A stretch of DNA of 64,000 bases, taken from the NCBI RefSeq assembly GCF_001544075.1, contig NZ_BCNT01000006.1, positions 218,128 through 282,127 on the forward strand, read 5' to 3'. The notes below the pieces were generated by a model. That model did not search any database. It saw only the letters and a list, made by a program, of their open reading frames with translations, and was not told the origin of the DNA. Position 1 is the stretch's first letter, and each line of letters begins with the position of its first letter. This stretch comes from Comamonas terrae (GTDB taxonomy: Bacteria; Pseudomonadota; Gammaproteobacteria; Burkholderiales; Burkholderiaceae_C). Made by a program: the position numbers and the translations under genes. Of the stretch, positions 45,870 to 54,209 are shown one piece after another.

Positions 45870-46547
45870 TCAGAAAGAGCCCAGCGCCAGCGTACGCAAA
45901 GCACCTGGCTCGGGCAGATCGATCACGTTGCCACGCCCGCCGATCAAGCCGCGCTCGCGCAGCTGGCGCAGGATGCGCGACAGGGTTTCGGGAGCCATGC
46001 CCAGCTGGGCGGCTATCGACTGCTTGCGGGCATGGAGCGTCACGCGTAGGTACCCCTTTTCGTGCGGCACCGCATGGTGCAGCAGCCATTGGACGCACCG
46101 CGCCTCGGCGTCCTGCGCCAGGCGGCTGACCGCCAGCTCGGCCTGCGTGCAATAGGCGCGCGCCAGGTCCTGCAGCAGCATCTGCACCGGCGACTGCAGT
46201 TCGGCCAGTGCCTGCCGGAATGCAGCCACGGGAATGGAGTGCACACGCACATGGCCCTGGGCCTGCATGTCCATGCAAGGCAGGCGCTGCTGCATGGCGA
46301 ATGCGGCATCCAGCCAGAGCGGCCCTTCCACGCGTCCCAGCTGGTGGCGCATCTGCTCCTGCTGCGCCACGCCCAGCAGCACGCAGCCGCTCTCGAGATA
46401 CAGCACATGTTCCATCGGTGCGTGGCGCCGCCTGAGCCACGAGCCTGGAGCAAACACCGCGGGTTGCCCGAACATGGCGGTCAGTTGCGACATGGATGGC
46501 AGAGTGAACATGGCCGCCACTTTGCCGTCCGCCAGCCACCACCGCAT
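45870..46547 (-). CDS. Crp/Fnr family transcriptional regulator
   Basis: A 225-residue protein with an N-terminal cyclic-nucleotide-binding-like beta roll and a C-terminal winged helix (KQSIAAQLGMAPETLSRILRQL). The four N-terminal cysteines of Fnr are absent, so it does not carry an Fe-S oxygen sensor of that type; two cysteines occur elsewhere. Start uncertain among ATGs at 46547, 46511 and 46493. It lies between a diguanylate cyclase and puuD. A weak Fnr-like dyad (TGATCCAGATCA) is upstream of puuD at 48137-48148, but no link is shown. Confidence 0.88.
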   Translation of the reverse strand: MRWWLADGKVAAMFTLPSMSQLTAMFGQPAVFAPGSWLRRRHAPMEHVLYLESGCVLLGVAQQEQMRHQLGRVEGPLWLDAAFAMQQRLPCMDMQAQGHVRVHSIPVAAFRQALAELQSPVQMLLQDLARAYCTQAELAVSRLAQDAEARCVQWLLHHAVPHEKGYLRVTLHARKQSIAAQLGMAPETLSRILRQLRERGLIGGRGNVIDLPEPGALRTLALGSF

Positions 46548-46620
46548 TGAGCCAGGTCAACAACCGGCATATCCCTCGCCCTGTGAGCAAGGCCTTGCCG
46601 GCTCGGTGCGATACAGGAAC

Positions 46621-46650
46621 AAAAAAGCCGCTTCCTGAAGAAGCGGCTTT
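46621..46650 (-). terminator. Terminator of puuD
   Basis: AAAGCCGCTTC pairs with GAAGCGGCTTT; on the minus strand the stem is followed by TTTTTTG. It lies 26 bases after the puuD stop codon. Confidence 0.85.
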
Positions 46651-46675
46651 GGGGCTTGGCTGTATCAGCAGCGCA

Positions 46676-47986
46676 TCAGTTCACCGAAGCGCCCGATTCG
46701 TACCACTGCTTGATCATGTTGCGCTCGTCCTCGGTCAGCGAACCGGGATTGCCGAAAGGCATCTTGCGCAGCTGGACCACCTGTTGGTAGATCTGCTGTG
46801 CATGGGACTTCACGCCTTCGGCCGAGTCCAGGCGCACGCCCTTTTGCTGGATGGCAGCGCCGTGGCACACCACGCAGTGCTGCTGGAAGAACGGACCCAC
46901 CTGGGCATATCCGATGCTGCCACCGGCTGCGGCGGCAGGCGCGGCAGCGGGCTGCTCGGCGGCTGCCGGAGCTGGCGTGCCTTCCGCTGCGGCAGCAGGT
47001 GCTGCGGCGGGTGCGGGGGCAGCAGCGGGCGCCGGTGCAGCCGCGGGAGCCGCCGGAGCGGGCTTCAGCCAGGAGAACACGCCGATCAGAACCAGCACGC
47101 CGACCAGGGCATAGGGCCAGGGATGGCTGTTGCGGCCCAGCTTGTAGCCGTGGCGCATCACGAAGAACTGGCGGATGGCCGCGCCGGCAAACATCATCAG
47201 GATCAGCACCAGCCAGTTCAGCTGGTGGCTATACAGCCAGCCATAGTGGTTGGACAGCATGGCGAACAGCACGGGCAGCGTGAAGTAGGTGTTGTGCACG
47301 CTGCGCTGCTTGCCGCGCTTGCCATGGATGGGGTCGACGGGCTGGCCGGCTTTCAGGGCGGCAACCACCTTGCGCTGGCCGGGGATGATCCAGAAGAACA
47401 CGTTGGCGCTCATCGAGGTGGCGATCATCGCGCCCATCAGCAGGAAGGCGGCCTGGCCGGGGAAGATGTGGCAGGCCAGGAAGGCCGCAATGCACACCAG
47501 CACCAGAACCATGGCGCCGACGATGGCGTCGCCGTTCTTCCTCTGGCCGAAGGTGCGGCAGATGAAGTCGTACAGCAGCCAGAACACCACCAGGAAGGAC
47601 AGCGCCGAGGCAATGGCGGCAGCCGAGCTCATGCCGTTCGGATCGCCGGGGTTGACCAGGTAGATGTTGGCATTCCAAAGATAGGAAACCGTCAGCAGTG
47701 CGAAGCCCGACAGCCAGGTCGTGTAGCTTTCCCAGTAGAACCAGTGCAGGTGGTCCGGCATCTTGGGAGGGGAGACGTTGAACTTGACGGGATGGTAGAA
47801 GCCACCGCCGTGCACCGCCCACAGCTCGCCGTTGACGCCCTGCTTCTTGAGGTCGTCATCGACAGGCGGCGTCAAGCTGCTGTCCAGGAACACGAAGTAG
47901 AACGAAGAACCGACCCAGGCAATGGCCGTAATGACGTGGAGCCACCGCAACAGCAGGTTAGCCCAGTCGAGAATGTAGCTTTCCAT
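46676..47986 (-). CDS. puuD: Membrane urate oxidase with C-terminal cytochrome c (PuuD)
   Basis: Oxidises urate to 5-hydroxyisourate in the cell membrane, passing electrons to its cytochrome c part. The 436-residue protein has about eight helices in residues 1-305 (family segments LLLRWLHVITAIAWVGSSFY, HWFYWESYTTWLSG), an Ala/Pro-rich linker (309-356), and a cytochrome c domain with CVVCH (371-375) and the likely methionine ligand in KMPFGNP (Met409). This is the PuuD type of urate hydroxylase found in many bacteria lacking soluble uricase. Start at 47986; the longer frame begins upstream without homology. hiuH, the next pathway enzyme, is at 51544, and an ACAGAAA-type palindrome lies 130 bases upstream. 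Confidence 0.92.
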   Translation of the reverse strand: MESYILDWANLLLRWLHVITAIAWVGSSFYFVFLDSSLTPPVDDDLKKQGVNGELWAVHGGGFYHPVKFNVSPPKMPDHLHWFYWESYTTWLSGFALLTVSYLWNANIYLVNPGDPNGMSSAAAIASALSFLVVFWLLYDFICRTFGQRKNGDAIVGAMVLVLVCIAAFLACHIFPGQAAFLLMGAMIATSMSANVFFWIIPGQRKVVAALKAGQPVDPIHGKRGKQRSVHNTYFTLPVLFAMLSNHYGWLYSHQLNWLVLILMMFAGAAIRQFFVMRHGYKLGRNSHPWPYALVGVLVLIGVFSWLKPAPAAPAAAPAPAAAPAPAAAPAAAAEGTPAPAAAEQPAAAPAAAAGGSIGYAQVGPFFQQHCVVCHGAAIQQKGVRLDSAEGVKSHAQQIYQQVVQLRKMPFGNPGSLTEDERNMIKQWYESGASVN

Positions 47987-48114
47987 AGCTCTCAACCTTG
48001 GCAGCGTGGGGCTGCCGACAACCTGCTCACCACTGCGGGCGCTCTGAGCAGAAGGTAAAAGGCCGCGCTCCCGGGAGTGAAAGATCACGGGGCACCGCTG
48101 CGACCAGTTTGTGG

Positions 48115-48138
48115 ACAGAAAGTGTATGCACTTTTCTG
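48115..48138. promoter_or_regulatory. Palindromic operator candidate upstream of puuD
   Basis: Reads ACAGAAAGTGTATGCAC then TTTTCTG: an imperfect dyad around GTGTATGCAC with CAGAAA arms. The same core recurs upstream of hiuH (52001-52025) and at 63966-63981. It lies about 130 bases ahead of the puuD start. The surrounding region 47987-48309, 323 bases, otherwise holds only the promoter and a weak Fnr-like dyad at 48137-48148. Confidence 0.6.
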
Positions 48139-48309
48139 ATCCAGATCATCCAGTTTCGGGATATCCCACCCTAGAGATTTCCCTTATATCGATGAACTTT
48201 TGGCTGCGCGATGGCTTTCATGACACGCAAATGGGTTAGAAGCCGCTGGCATTGCATGGCCTGGATACGGGACCAAGTCTTCCGACTGCGGCAAGCGCAC
48301 CGCAGGAGT

Positions 48310-49149
48310 TTACGCCATGGCCCGGCTGCCCCGGTTCTGCAGCAACTGGGCCGCCACGGCCACTGCAATCACCTCGGGCTCCTTGCCGTCGATGCCCGGC
48401 ACGCCGATGGGACAGGTGACATGCGCCAGTTCCTCGTCGCTGAAGCCGCGCTCGCGCAGGCGGCGCCTGAAGGTCGCCCACTTGGTCTTGCTGCCGATCA
48501 GGCCGATATAGGGCAGATCACCCTGCAGGCGCTGGCGCCGCAGGCACTGGGCCACGATCTCCAGGTCCTCGGCATGGCTGAAGCTCATGATCAGCACCTG
48601 GGACTGCGGCGGCAGATCCTGCACCGCGCCCTGCACGGGGTCGGAATATTCGCACTGCACGCCGATCTGCTCCTGCTCGGGAAAGATGGCATCGCGGCTG
48701 TCCACCCAGATGACGCGGTAAGGCAGGCTGGAAAGAATGCGCACCAGCGCATAGCCGACATGGCCGGCGCCGAACAGTGCCACGCAGGCATCCGGAATGG
48801 GCAGCAAGGGGCGCAGCTGCTCCTGCCGGCCCTGTTCGAAAAATGCAAAGCGCAAGCCGACGGCACCGCCGCAGCACTGGCCCAGGCTCGGGCCCAGAGC
48901 ATAGCGGTGCGTGACCTCTTCGGCCTGGCCGCCTTCCGTGCGCCACCGCGCCAGCAACTGCCTGGCCTGGTCAATGGCCTGCCATTCCAGGTGGCCGCCG
49001 CCGATGGTGCCGAACACCTGTTCGGCAAAAACCGCCATCCACGCACCTGCCTCGCGCGGAGCCGAGCCCTGCGTCTGATCGATCTGCACCCAGCACAGCG
49101 GCTCCTGCCGCAGCCGGTCCAGCACCTGCCTGTATGTCTCGCTCCACAT
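48310..49149 (-). CDS. xdhC: Xanthine dehydrogenase accessory protein XdhC
   Basis: Helps insert the sulfurated molybdenum cofactor into xanthine dehydrogenase. The 279-residue protein has the conserved GSAPREAGAWMAV (about 28-40), GTIGGGHLEWQA (47-58), paired cysteines in GQCCGGAV and a C-terminal Rossmann part with LFGAGHVGYALV. Normally the third gene of xdhABC; here neither xdhA nor xdhB is next to it or in the window, so they are elsewhere. It precedes puuD on the same strand after a 323-base gap. Confidence 0.92.
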   Translation of the reverse strand: MWSETYRQVLDRLRQEPLCWVQIDQTQGSAPREAGAWMAVFAEQVFGTIGGGHLEWQAIDQARQLLARWRTEGGQAEEVTHRYALGPSLGQCCGGAVGLRFAFFEQGRQEQLRPLLPIPDACVALFGAGHVGYALVRILSSLPYRVIWVDSRDAIFPEQEQIGVQCEYSDPVQGAVQDLPPQSQVLIMSFSHAEDLEIVAQCLRRQRLQGDLPYIGLIGSKTKWATFRRRLRERGFSDEELAHVTCPIGVPGIDGKEPEVIAVAVAAQLLQNRGSRAMA

Positions 49150-49419
49150 GTCTGTTCAATCCGCTCGTTGCAGGGCGCTCTCGGGACGACTTCCGCAAGC
49201 CCGCACCATTTCGCCCATGTTCTCCCATTTTGGGGATACCGGTAGATGGATTCGCATATGGGCGCGCTAACAAAGCCCGGATAGCCGGCGGCATCTGCGC
49301 GGGCAACCGCCGGGCTGGCCGGCCGCCCCGGGCAATCTGTTGCGTATTTTTCCAGCGGCGCCACATTGATTTGCACAGGCTCTGGCGGCCGTACCGGATT
49401 TCGGGATACGCTTGGCGCC

Positions 49420-49920
49420 ATGTCTGAGACCCCTGAAATGCCTTCGGGCAGCTCCCCCCTGCCCGGCAAGCCGCGCAGCCCCTGGCTGTGGGCCGGCCTG
49501 GTGGCAACCATCGCCTCGCTGGTCACGGCCTGCAAGACCGCGCCCGACATCGGAACGGGCCCGGCGCCCGGCGCCTCGAATGCGACCACGGCCCAGGCCT
49601 ACCGCCAGGATGCCGCACGCAGAATCTACGATCTCAACGGCCAGCGCATCTACAAGGGCACGCTGCCGCCCATGCTGTATGCCGTGGGCGTGCTGCAGGT
49701 GCAGCTCGACGCCAGCGGCCGCATCCAGCGCCTGCACTGGCTGCGCGCGCCCAGCCATGCGCCGGAGGTGGTGGCCGAGATCGAACGCACGGTCCGCGCC
49801 GCGGCGCCTTTCCCGGCGCCCGTGCGCCTGGGCAAGGTGACCTATACCGACACCTGGCTGTGGGACCAGTCGGGGCGCTTCCAGCTCGATACGCTGACCG
49901 AAGGCCAGCGCGGGCAGTAG
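49420..49920 (+). CDS. Putative lipoprotein with TonB C-terminal-like domain
   Basis: A 166-residue protein with a Pro/Ser-rich 20-residue start, a membrane segment (LWAGLVATIASLVTAC) with possible lipobox VTAC, and a C-terminal domain of about 85 residues ending in TWLWDQSGRFQLDTL, reminiscent of TonB/TolA C-terminal folds. The lipobox cysteine lies about 37 residues from the start, far for a lipoprotein, so either the start is further in or it is a plain membrane anchor. Energy-transducer function is only a guess. It is upstream of no related gene. Confidence 0.6.
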   Translation: MSETPEMPSGSSPLPGKPRSPWLWAGLVATIASLVTACKTAPDIGTGPAPGASNATTAQAYRQDAARRIYDLNGQRIYKGTLPPMLYAVGVLQVQLDASGRIQRLHWLRAPSHAPEVVAEIERTVRAAAPFPAPVRLGKVTYTDTWLWDQSGRFQLDTLTEGQRGQ

Positions 49921-49957
49921 ACGCGCCGCCCTGGCGGGCACCGCTGTCCAGCCCATG

Positions 49958-49985
49958 AAAAAACCGGCCGAGGCCGGTTTTTTTG
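49958..49985. terminator. Bidirectional terminator between the TonB-like and Ysc84-like genes
   Basis: AAAAAACCGGCC pairs with GGCCGGTTTTTTT around GA, with strong A and T tails on both sides, between convergent genes. It suits both strands. Confidence 0.9.
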
Positions 49986-50023
49986 ACATACCGGGAGAGC
50001 ATTGCGCCCTCCCCGGCAATCGG

Positions 50024-50608
50024 TCACTCGACGATCTTGGTGATCTTGGAGCCCTGCAGCGAGACACCGGCTTCCAGGCCCGCATTGGTCAGCACATAGC
50101 TGGTCACAGGCGCCTGGGCCGTGGTGGTGTCGATGGTGCCGTTGGCGCCGATCTTGCCGGCCGCCACCGTGGCATCGGCTCCCACGGACCAGCCGTTGCT
50201 GTTGACGAACTTGTCCAGGGCTTCCTGGGTGTTGAACACATAGATCACAGCCTTGGACTGGCCGCCGGCCTGCCAGCCGATGGAAGCGCCCGTGGTGCTG
50301 TAGTAGCTGTGGTTGCGACCGTTGACGCGCAACACGCCGCGGCCATGCTCGACGCCCACGACGAAGCTGCCGCCGATCACAGACGGGAAGATCAGCACGC
50401 CCTTGGCGCGCTGCACCATTTCCTTGGAGCCGGGAGCCGTCTGGTACAGGCGCTCCAGCGCGGCGTTGGCGCGCGTGTTGATGGTCGTGGAATCGGCGCG
50501 CGGTGCCGAGGTGGTCTCGGGCTTGGTGGTGGTGCAGGCAGCCATGGACAGGGCGCCGGCAGCCACGGCGACAGCCATGGCCACGGAACGCATGGAGATT
50601 TGACGCAT
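50024..50608 (-). CDS. Ysc84-like lipoprotein (lipid-binding SYLF domain)
   Basis: A 194-residue predicted lipoprotein: signal peptide with lipobox SMAAC (Cys25) and a SYLF/Ysc84 domain (about 60-190; KGVLIFPSVIGGSFVVGVEHGRGV is its first core). Bacterial members are outer-membrane or periplasmic proteins of unknown job; the domain binds lipids in eukaryotes. The start at 50608 has the ribosome site AAAGGATA. Divergent from doxX-like gene. Confidence 0.85.
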   Translation of the reverse strand: MRQISMRSVAMAVAVAAGALSMAACTTTKPETTSAPRADSTTINTRANAALERLYQTAPGSKEMVQRAKGVLIFPSVIGGSFVVGVEHGRGVLRVNGRNHSYYSTTGASIGWQAGGQSKAVIYVFNTQEALDKFVNSNGWSVGADATVAAGKIGANGTIDTTTAQAPVTSYVLTNAGLEAGVSLQGSKITKIVE

Positions 50609-50985
50609 ACCAATATCCTTTCTTGGGATGAATGTGTGAGCACATTTGTTGGTGGTCCTGCGCCCCGCGTTGTCCGGCCGCTGTTCATCCCTCATGGCAA
50701 CAGCCCGCGAAAGACAGGATTGGCACGATCCTAGTGCGGCCCCGTGCGCTCATGGCCGCTCTTCACCCAACTTGAGGGTTTCGCCTACAGGGCGCCTTGC
50801 GAAGTATCAAAAATGGCCCACAAGCCCGTGCGCGTTTGCATTACCCGGCGCCGGCGGCAAGGAGCTTTCCCTTGGCCTGCGCCATGCCCCCGGCCAACCC
50901 CCACCGGGCTGTGCCATCATTCGGCGCTGGCATTGTTGCCAGGCATTCTTCCCGGATTCGAAGGCAGACAACCACAAGGAAATTC
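50609..50985. other. Intergenic region between divergent Ysc84-like and DoxX-like genes
   Basis: 377 bases between divergent genes, presumed to hold both promoters. I see no gene, strong palindrome or repeat in it. Confidence 0.4.
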
Positions 50986-51375
50986 ATGAAGTTCTGGAGC
51001 CATTTTCATCATCCCCAGGCAGCCATGGTGCTGCTGCGCGTGACGCTGGCCGTGCTGACGCTGTTCCACGGCTGGGCCAAGATCCGCCACGGCATCGGCG
51101 GCATAGAACGCATGGTGGAGGCCCTGGGCGCGCCCGGCTGGCTGGCCTATGGCGTCTATATCGGCGAAGTGGTGGCGCCGCTGCTGCTGCTGGTCGGGCT
51201 GTGGGTGGTGCCGGCCGCGCTGGTGATCGCCATCAACATGGTCGTGGCCTTCGCGCTGGTGCATACCAGGCAGGTGCTGATGCTGCAGAGCTCCGGCGGC
51301 TGGGCGCTGGAATTGCAGGCCTTCTACTTCGTCACGGCCCTGGTGGTGGCCATGGGCCATTCCAAGGGCAAATAA
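50986..51375 (+). CDS. DoxX family membrane protein
   Basis: A 129-residue inner-membrane protein with four hydrophobic helices (about 17-33, 54-73, 77-92 and 106-124). The family is widespread; biochemical role unclear (linked to quinone, thiosulfate or redox stress in different organisms). The CAAGGAA site lies 6 bases before the ATG at 50986. Convergent with hiuH. Confidence 0.85.
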   Translation: MKFWSHFHHPQAAMVLLRVTLAVLTLFHGWAKIRHGIGGIERMVEALGAPGWLAYGVYIGEVVAPLLLLVGLWVVPAALVIAINMVVAFALVHTRQVLMLQSSGGWALELQAFYFVTALVVAMGHSKGK

Positions 51376-51386
51376 ACGAGCCCGGG

Positions 51387-51403
51387 AGATCCGGCACGGA
51401 TCT
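51387..51403. terminator. Hairpin after the DoxX-like gene
   Basis: AGATCCG and CGGATCT form a perfect seven-base stem with a three-base loop, 11 bases after the stop codon; the tail is TCAAATA, so termination strength is weak. A longer inverted pair (GCGGCTTGC and GCAAGCCGC) lies at about 51416-51490 between the convergent genes. Confidence 0.4.
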
Positions 51404-51543
51404 TCAAATAAATGAGCGGCTTGCGCCCTTCATCTATAGTTTTCAGACATATTTCAATCTGAAATCCATGATGAATCGGTGCAAGCCGCTTTCATTTTTG
51501 CCATGTTCCTCAGAACGAGCGACAAGCCCGCCCTGGTCCGCTA

Positions 51544-51894
51544 TCAGGAACCGCGGTAGGTGGAATAGCTCCAGGGGCTGACCAGCAGGGGCACGTGGTA
51601 GTGCTGGTCGACGTTGGCCACGCCGAAGTCCAGGCTCACCTTGTTCAGGAAGCTGGGCTCGGGCAGCTGCACGCCGCGGGCCTTGAAGTAGGCGGCCACA
51701 TCGAACGTCAGGCGGTAGGTGCCGACCTTGAGCGTGTTGTTGTCGAACAGCGGCGCATCGGTGCGGCCGTCATGGTTCAGCACCAGGCTCTTGATCAGCG
51801 TGGCCTTGTCGCCTTCGGTGGAAAACAGTTCGACGGCCATGCCGGCGGCAGGGCAGCCATTCATGGTGTCGAGAACGTGGGTGCTCAGGCCCAT
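51544..51894 (-). CDS. hiuH: 5-Hydroxyisourate hydrolase (transthyretin-like)
   Basis: Hydrolyses 5-hydroxyisourate, the PuuD product, to OHCU. The 116-residue protein has the family N-terminal motif LSTHVLDT (His6), the central R/D segment (DGRTDAPL), HYHVPLLVSPWSYSTYRGS and the diagnostic C-terminal YRGS. No signal peptide, so cytoplasmic. The matching OHCU decarboxylase (uraD) is not in the window. An ACAGAAA-type dyad lies 107-128 bases upstream. Confidence 0.95.
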   Translation of the reverse strand: MGLSTHVLDTMNGCPAAGMAVELFSTEGDKATLIKSLVLNHDGRTDAPLFDNNTLKVGTYRLTFDVAAYFKARGVQLPEPSFLNKVSLDFGVANVDQHYHVPLLVSPWSYSTYRGS

Positions 51895-52000
51895 GGAAAT
51901 CTCCTCAGAGGCGGTTCAGGGCCGCCTTGGTTATGTCAAATATCGATGGACAAAGTGGCAGCGCTCGCACCCCTGCGCGAGCCATCCCATCTTTGCCTTG

Positions 52001-52025
52001 TCAAAGTGTATACAGTTTCTGTACC
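52001..52025. promoter_or_regulatory. Palindromic operator candidate upstream of hiuH
   Basis: Reads TCAAAGTGTATACAGTTTCTG, the inverse of which begins with ACAGAAACTGTATACA, the same core as at 63966-63981 and close to that at 48115-48130. TGTATACA is a self-complementary core typical of GntR-type operators. It lies between divergent hiuH and the gamma-glutamyltransferase gene, so it could control either. Confidence 0.6.
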
Positions 52026-52180
52026 CCACCCAAGGCTTTACAGCCTTGACTTCTAGGCACATACCCAAAATGGCCTGCAGTCCTGCAAGAAAGCGGCCGG
52101 CAGCGCTTCTAGACTGGCCCCTCGCCGGCACAGCCCGCAACGGGCCGCACTCCCGGACGACGAACTCAGGAGACAAGACC

Positions 52181-54013
52181 ATGCCCCTACCCACGCGATT
52201 GCGCGCCACCGCGCAGGCCGCCTGCCTCGCCATCGCCCTTGCCGGCCTGGCCGCCTGCAGCAGCCCTGGCGACCGGAACCAGGACGCCGCACCGGCCGCC
52301 ACGGCATCACCCTCCGCGCCTGCCGCCGCACCCGTCATGCAGTCCGATGCCGCCAAGGCCGCTGCCGCCGCCTATGACTTCGACATGGACGTGTTCCATC
52401 CCGTCGAGGCCAAAAACGGCATGGTGGCCACCGAGCAGGAACTGGCCACGCAGATCGGCGTGGACATTCTCAAGGCCGGCGGCAATGCCGTGGATGCGGC
52501 CGTGGCCGTGGGCTTTGCGCTGGCCGTGGCCCTGCCCAACGCCGGCAATATCGGCGGCGGCGGCTTCATGATGGTGCACGATGCCAGGAGCGGCAGGGAC
52601 ATTGCGCTGGACTTCCGCGAAGTGGCGCCCCGGGGTGCCTCGCGCAACATGTACCTGGACGCCAAGGGCCATGTCATCGACGGCAAGTCGCTCTATACCC
52701 ACTATGCCGTGGGCGTGCCCGGCACCGTGGCAGGCCTCACGCATGCACTCTCGCGCTGGGGCTCCATGCCCCTGCCCAAAGTGATGGCGCCGGCCATTGC
52801 GCTGGCTGAAAAAGGCTATCCCGTGAGCGTGACCCTGGCCAAGACGCTGGAGCAGGAAAAGAAGAACATGGGCCGATGGCCGGCCACCCAGGCCATTTTC
52901 TGGAAGAACGGCGCACCGCTGAAGACCGGCGACCGCCTGGTGCAAAAGGACCTGGCCCGATCCATGCGCCTGATCAGCCAGCAGGGCGCCAAGGTCTTCT
53001 ACCAGGGTGCGATCGCACAGAAGATCGCGGCCGAAATGGCGCCGCATGCCAATGCCCTCACGCTGCAGGACCTGCGCGACTACAAGGTGGTGGAGCGCGA
53101 GCCCCTGCGCGGCACCTACCGCGGCTACCAGATCGTGACCATGCCGCCGCCGTCCTCGGGCGGCGCCCATCTGCTGCAGATCCTCAACATGATGGAGCGG
53201 TGGCCCATGAACCAGTGGGGCGCGAACAGCGCGCAAAGCGTGCACTACATGACCGAGGCCATGAAGCTGGCCTATGCCGACCGCTCCGAATACCTGGGCG
53301 ACCCGGACTTCGTGAAGATTCCGCTGCAGGGCCTGATCTCCAAAAGCTATGCCGACGAACTGGCCGCCACCATCCAGCCGCGCAAGGCCCGCCCCAGCAG
53401 GGACATCAGGCCCGGCAAGCCCCAGCCCCATGAAAGCGACCAGACCACGCACTACTCCGTGGTGGACAAGGCCGGCAACGCCGTGGCCGTGACCTATACG
53501 CTCAACACCAACTTCGGCAGCGGCATCGTGGCCCGGGGCACGGGGATTTTGCTCAACAACGAGATGGACGACTTCTCGGCCAAGCCCGGCGTGGCCAATG
53601 CCTACGGCCTGGTGGGCGGCGACGCCAATGCCGTGCAAGCCGGCAAGCGGCCGCTGTCGTCCATGACGCCAACCATGGTGCTCAAGGGCGGCAAGCCGGT
53701 GCTGGTGACCGGCAGCCCCGGTGGGGCGCGCATCATCACCACCGTGCTGCAGCAGATCGTCAACTACATCGACTACGGCATGAACCCGCTGGAGGCCGCC
53801 GCCACGCCGCGCTTTCACCATCAGTGGTCGCCCGACGAGCTGCGCGTCGAAAAAGGCTTCAGCTCCGACACGCTGGCCCTGCTCAGGCAATGGGGGCACA
53901 ACGTGGTGCTCAAGCCTTCCATGGGCCGCACGCAGACCATAGAGATCAGGGACGGCACGCTGTACGGCGCTTCCGATCCGCGCAATCCCGACGGCGAAAC
54001 CATGGCGTACTGA
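52181..54013 (+). CDS. ggt: Gamma-glutamyltransferase (lipoprotein form)
   Basis: Periplasmic Ntn-hydrolase that splits the gamma-glutamyl bond of glutathione and related peptides. The 610-residue precursor begins with a lipoprotein signal (LAGLAAC, Cys25) and a 30-residue Ala/Pro linker; the large subunit follows, and self-cleavage is expected before the catalytic threonine in QTTHYSVV (about 423). GNIGGGGFM and the SSMTPTMVL and GSPGGARI motifs mark the family. Its ATG lies within a longer frame that begins upstream without homology. Membrane anchoring in place of a cleavable signal is less usual. A shared terminator lies downstream. Confidence 0.93.
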   Translation: MPLPTRLRATAQAACLAIALAGLAACSSPGDRNQDAAPAATASPSAPAAAPVMQSDAAKAAAAAYDFDMDVFHPVEAKNGMVATEQELATQIGVDILKAGGNAVDAAVAVGFALAVALPNAGNIGGGGFMMVHDARSGRDIALDFREVAPRGASRNMYLDAKGHVIDGKSLYTHYAVGVPGTVAGLTHALSRWGSMPLPKVMAPAIALAEKGYPVSVTLAKTLEQEKKNMGRWPATQAIFWKNGAPLKTGDRLVQKDLARSMRLISQQGAKVFYQGAIAQKIAAEMAPHANALTLQDLRDYKVVEREPLRGTYRGYQIVTMPPPSSGGAHLLQILNMMERWPMNQWGANSAQSVHYMTEAMKLAYADRSEYLGDPDFVKIPLQGLISKSYADELAATIQPRKARPSRDIRPGKPQPHESDQTTHYSVVDKAGNAVAVTYTLNTNFGSGIVARGTGILLNNEMDDFSAKPGVANAYGLVGGDANAVQAGKRPLSSMTPTMVLKGGKPVLVTGSPGGARIITTVLQQIVNYIDYGMNPLEAAATPRFHHQWSPDELRVEKGFSSDTLALLRQWGHNVVLKPSMGRTQTIEIRDGTLYGASDPRNPDGETMAY

Positions 54014-54096
54014 GCCGGCGCCCGCCCGCACGGCCCGCGCCCTCGGGCGCGGCTTTTCCGCTGCCGTGGCTGGCCCGCCGGCCCCGGCATTGGCAT

Positions 54097-54130
54097 AAAA
54101 AAAGCCGCGCTCACCGAGCGCGGCTTTTTG
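54097..54130. terminator. Bidirectional terminator between ggt and glxR
   Basis: AAAAAAAGCCGCGCTC pairs with GAGCGCGGCTTTTTG, a long GC stem with A and T tails on both sides, between convergent genes. Confidence 0.9.
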
Positions 54131-54209
54131 CTTGCAGGACAGCTACTGGCTGAATGCGCAGCACGCATTGTTGCGCCTGGCTGTCGCCGTCCTCCCCACC
54201 AAGCGGATG

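Noticed and set aside
49420..49920. Assignment of the small protein as TonB itself
   Set aside because: The N-terminus lacks the Pro-rich periplasmic spacer of TonB and there is no exbB/exbD or receptor gene nearby; only the C-terminal fold is reminiscent.
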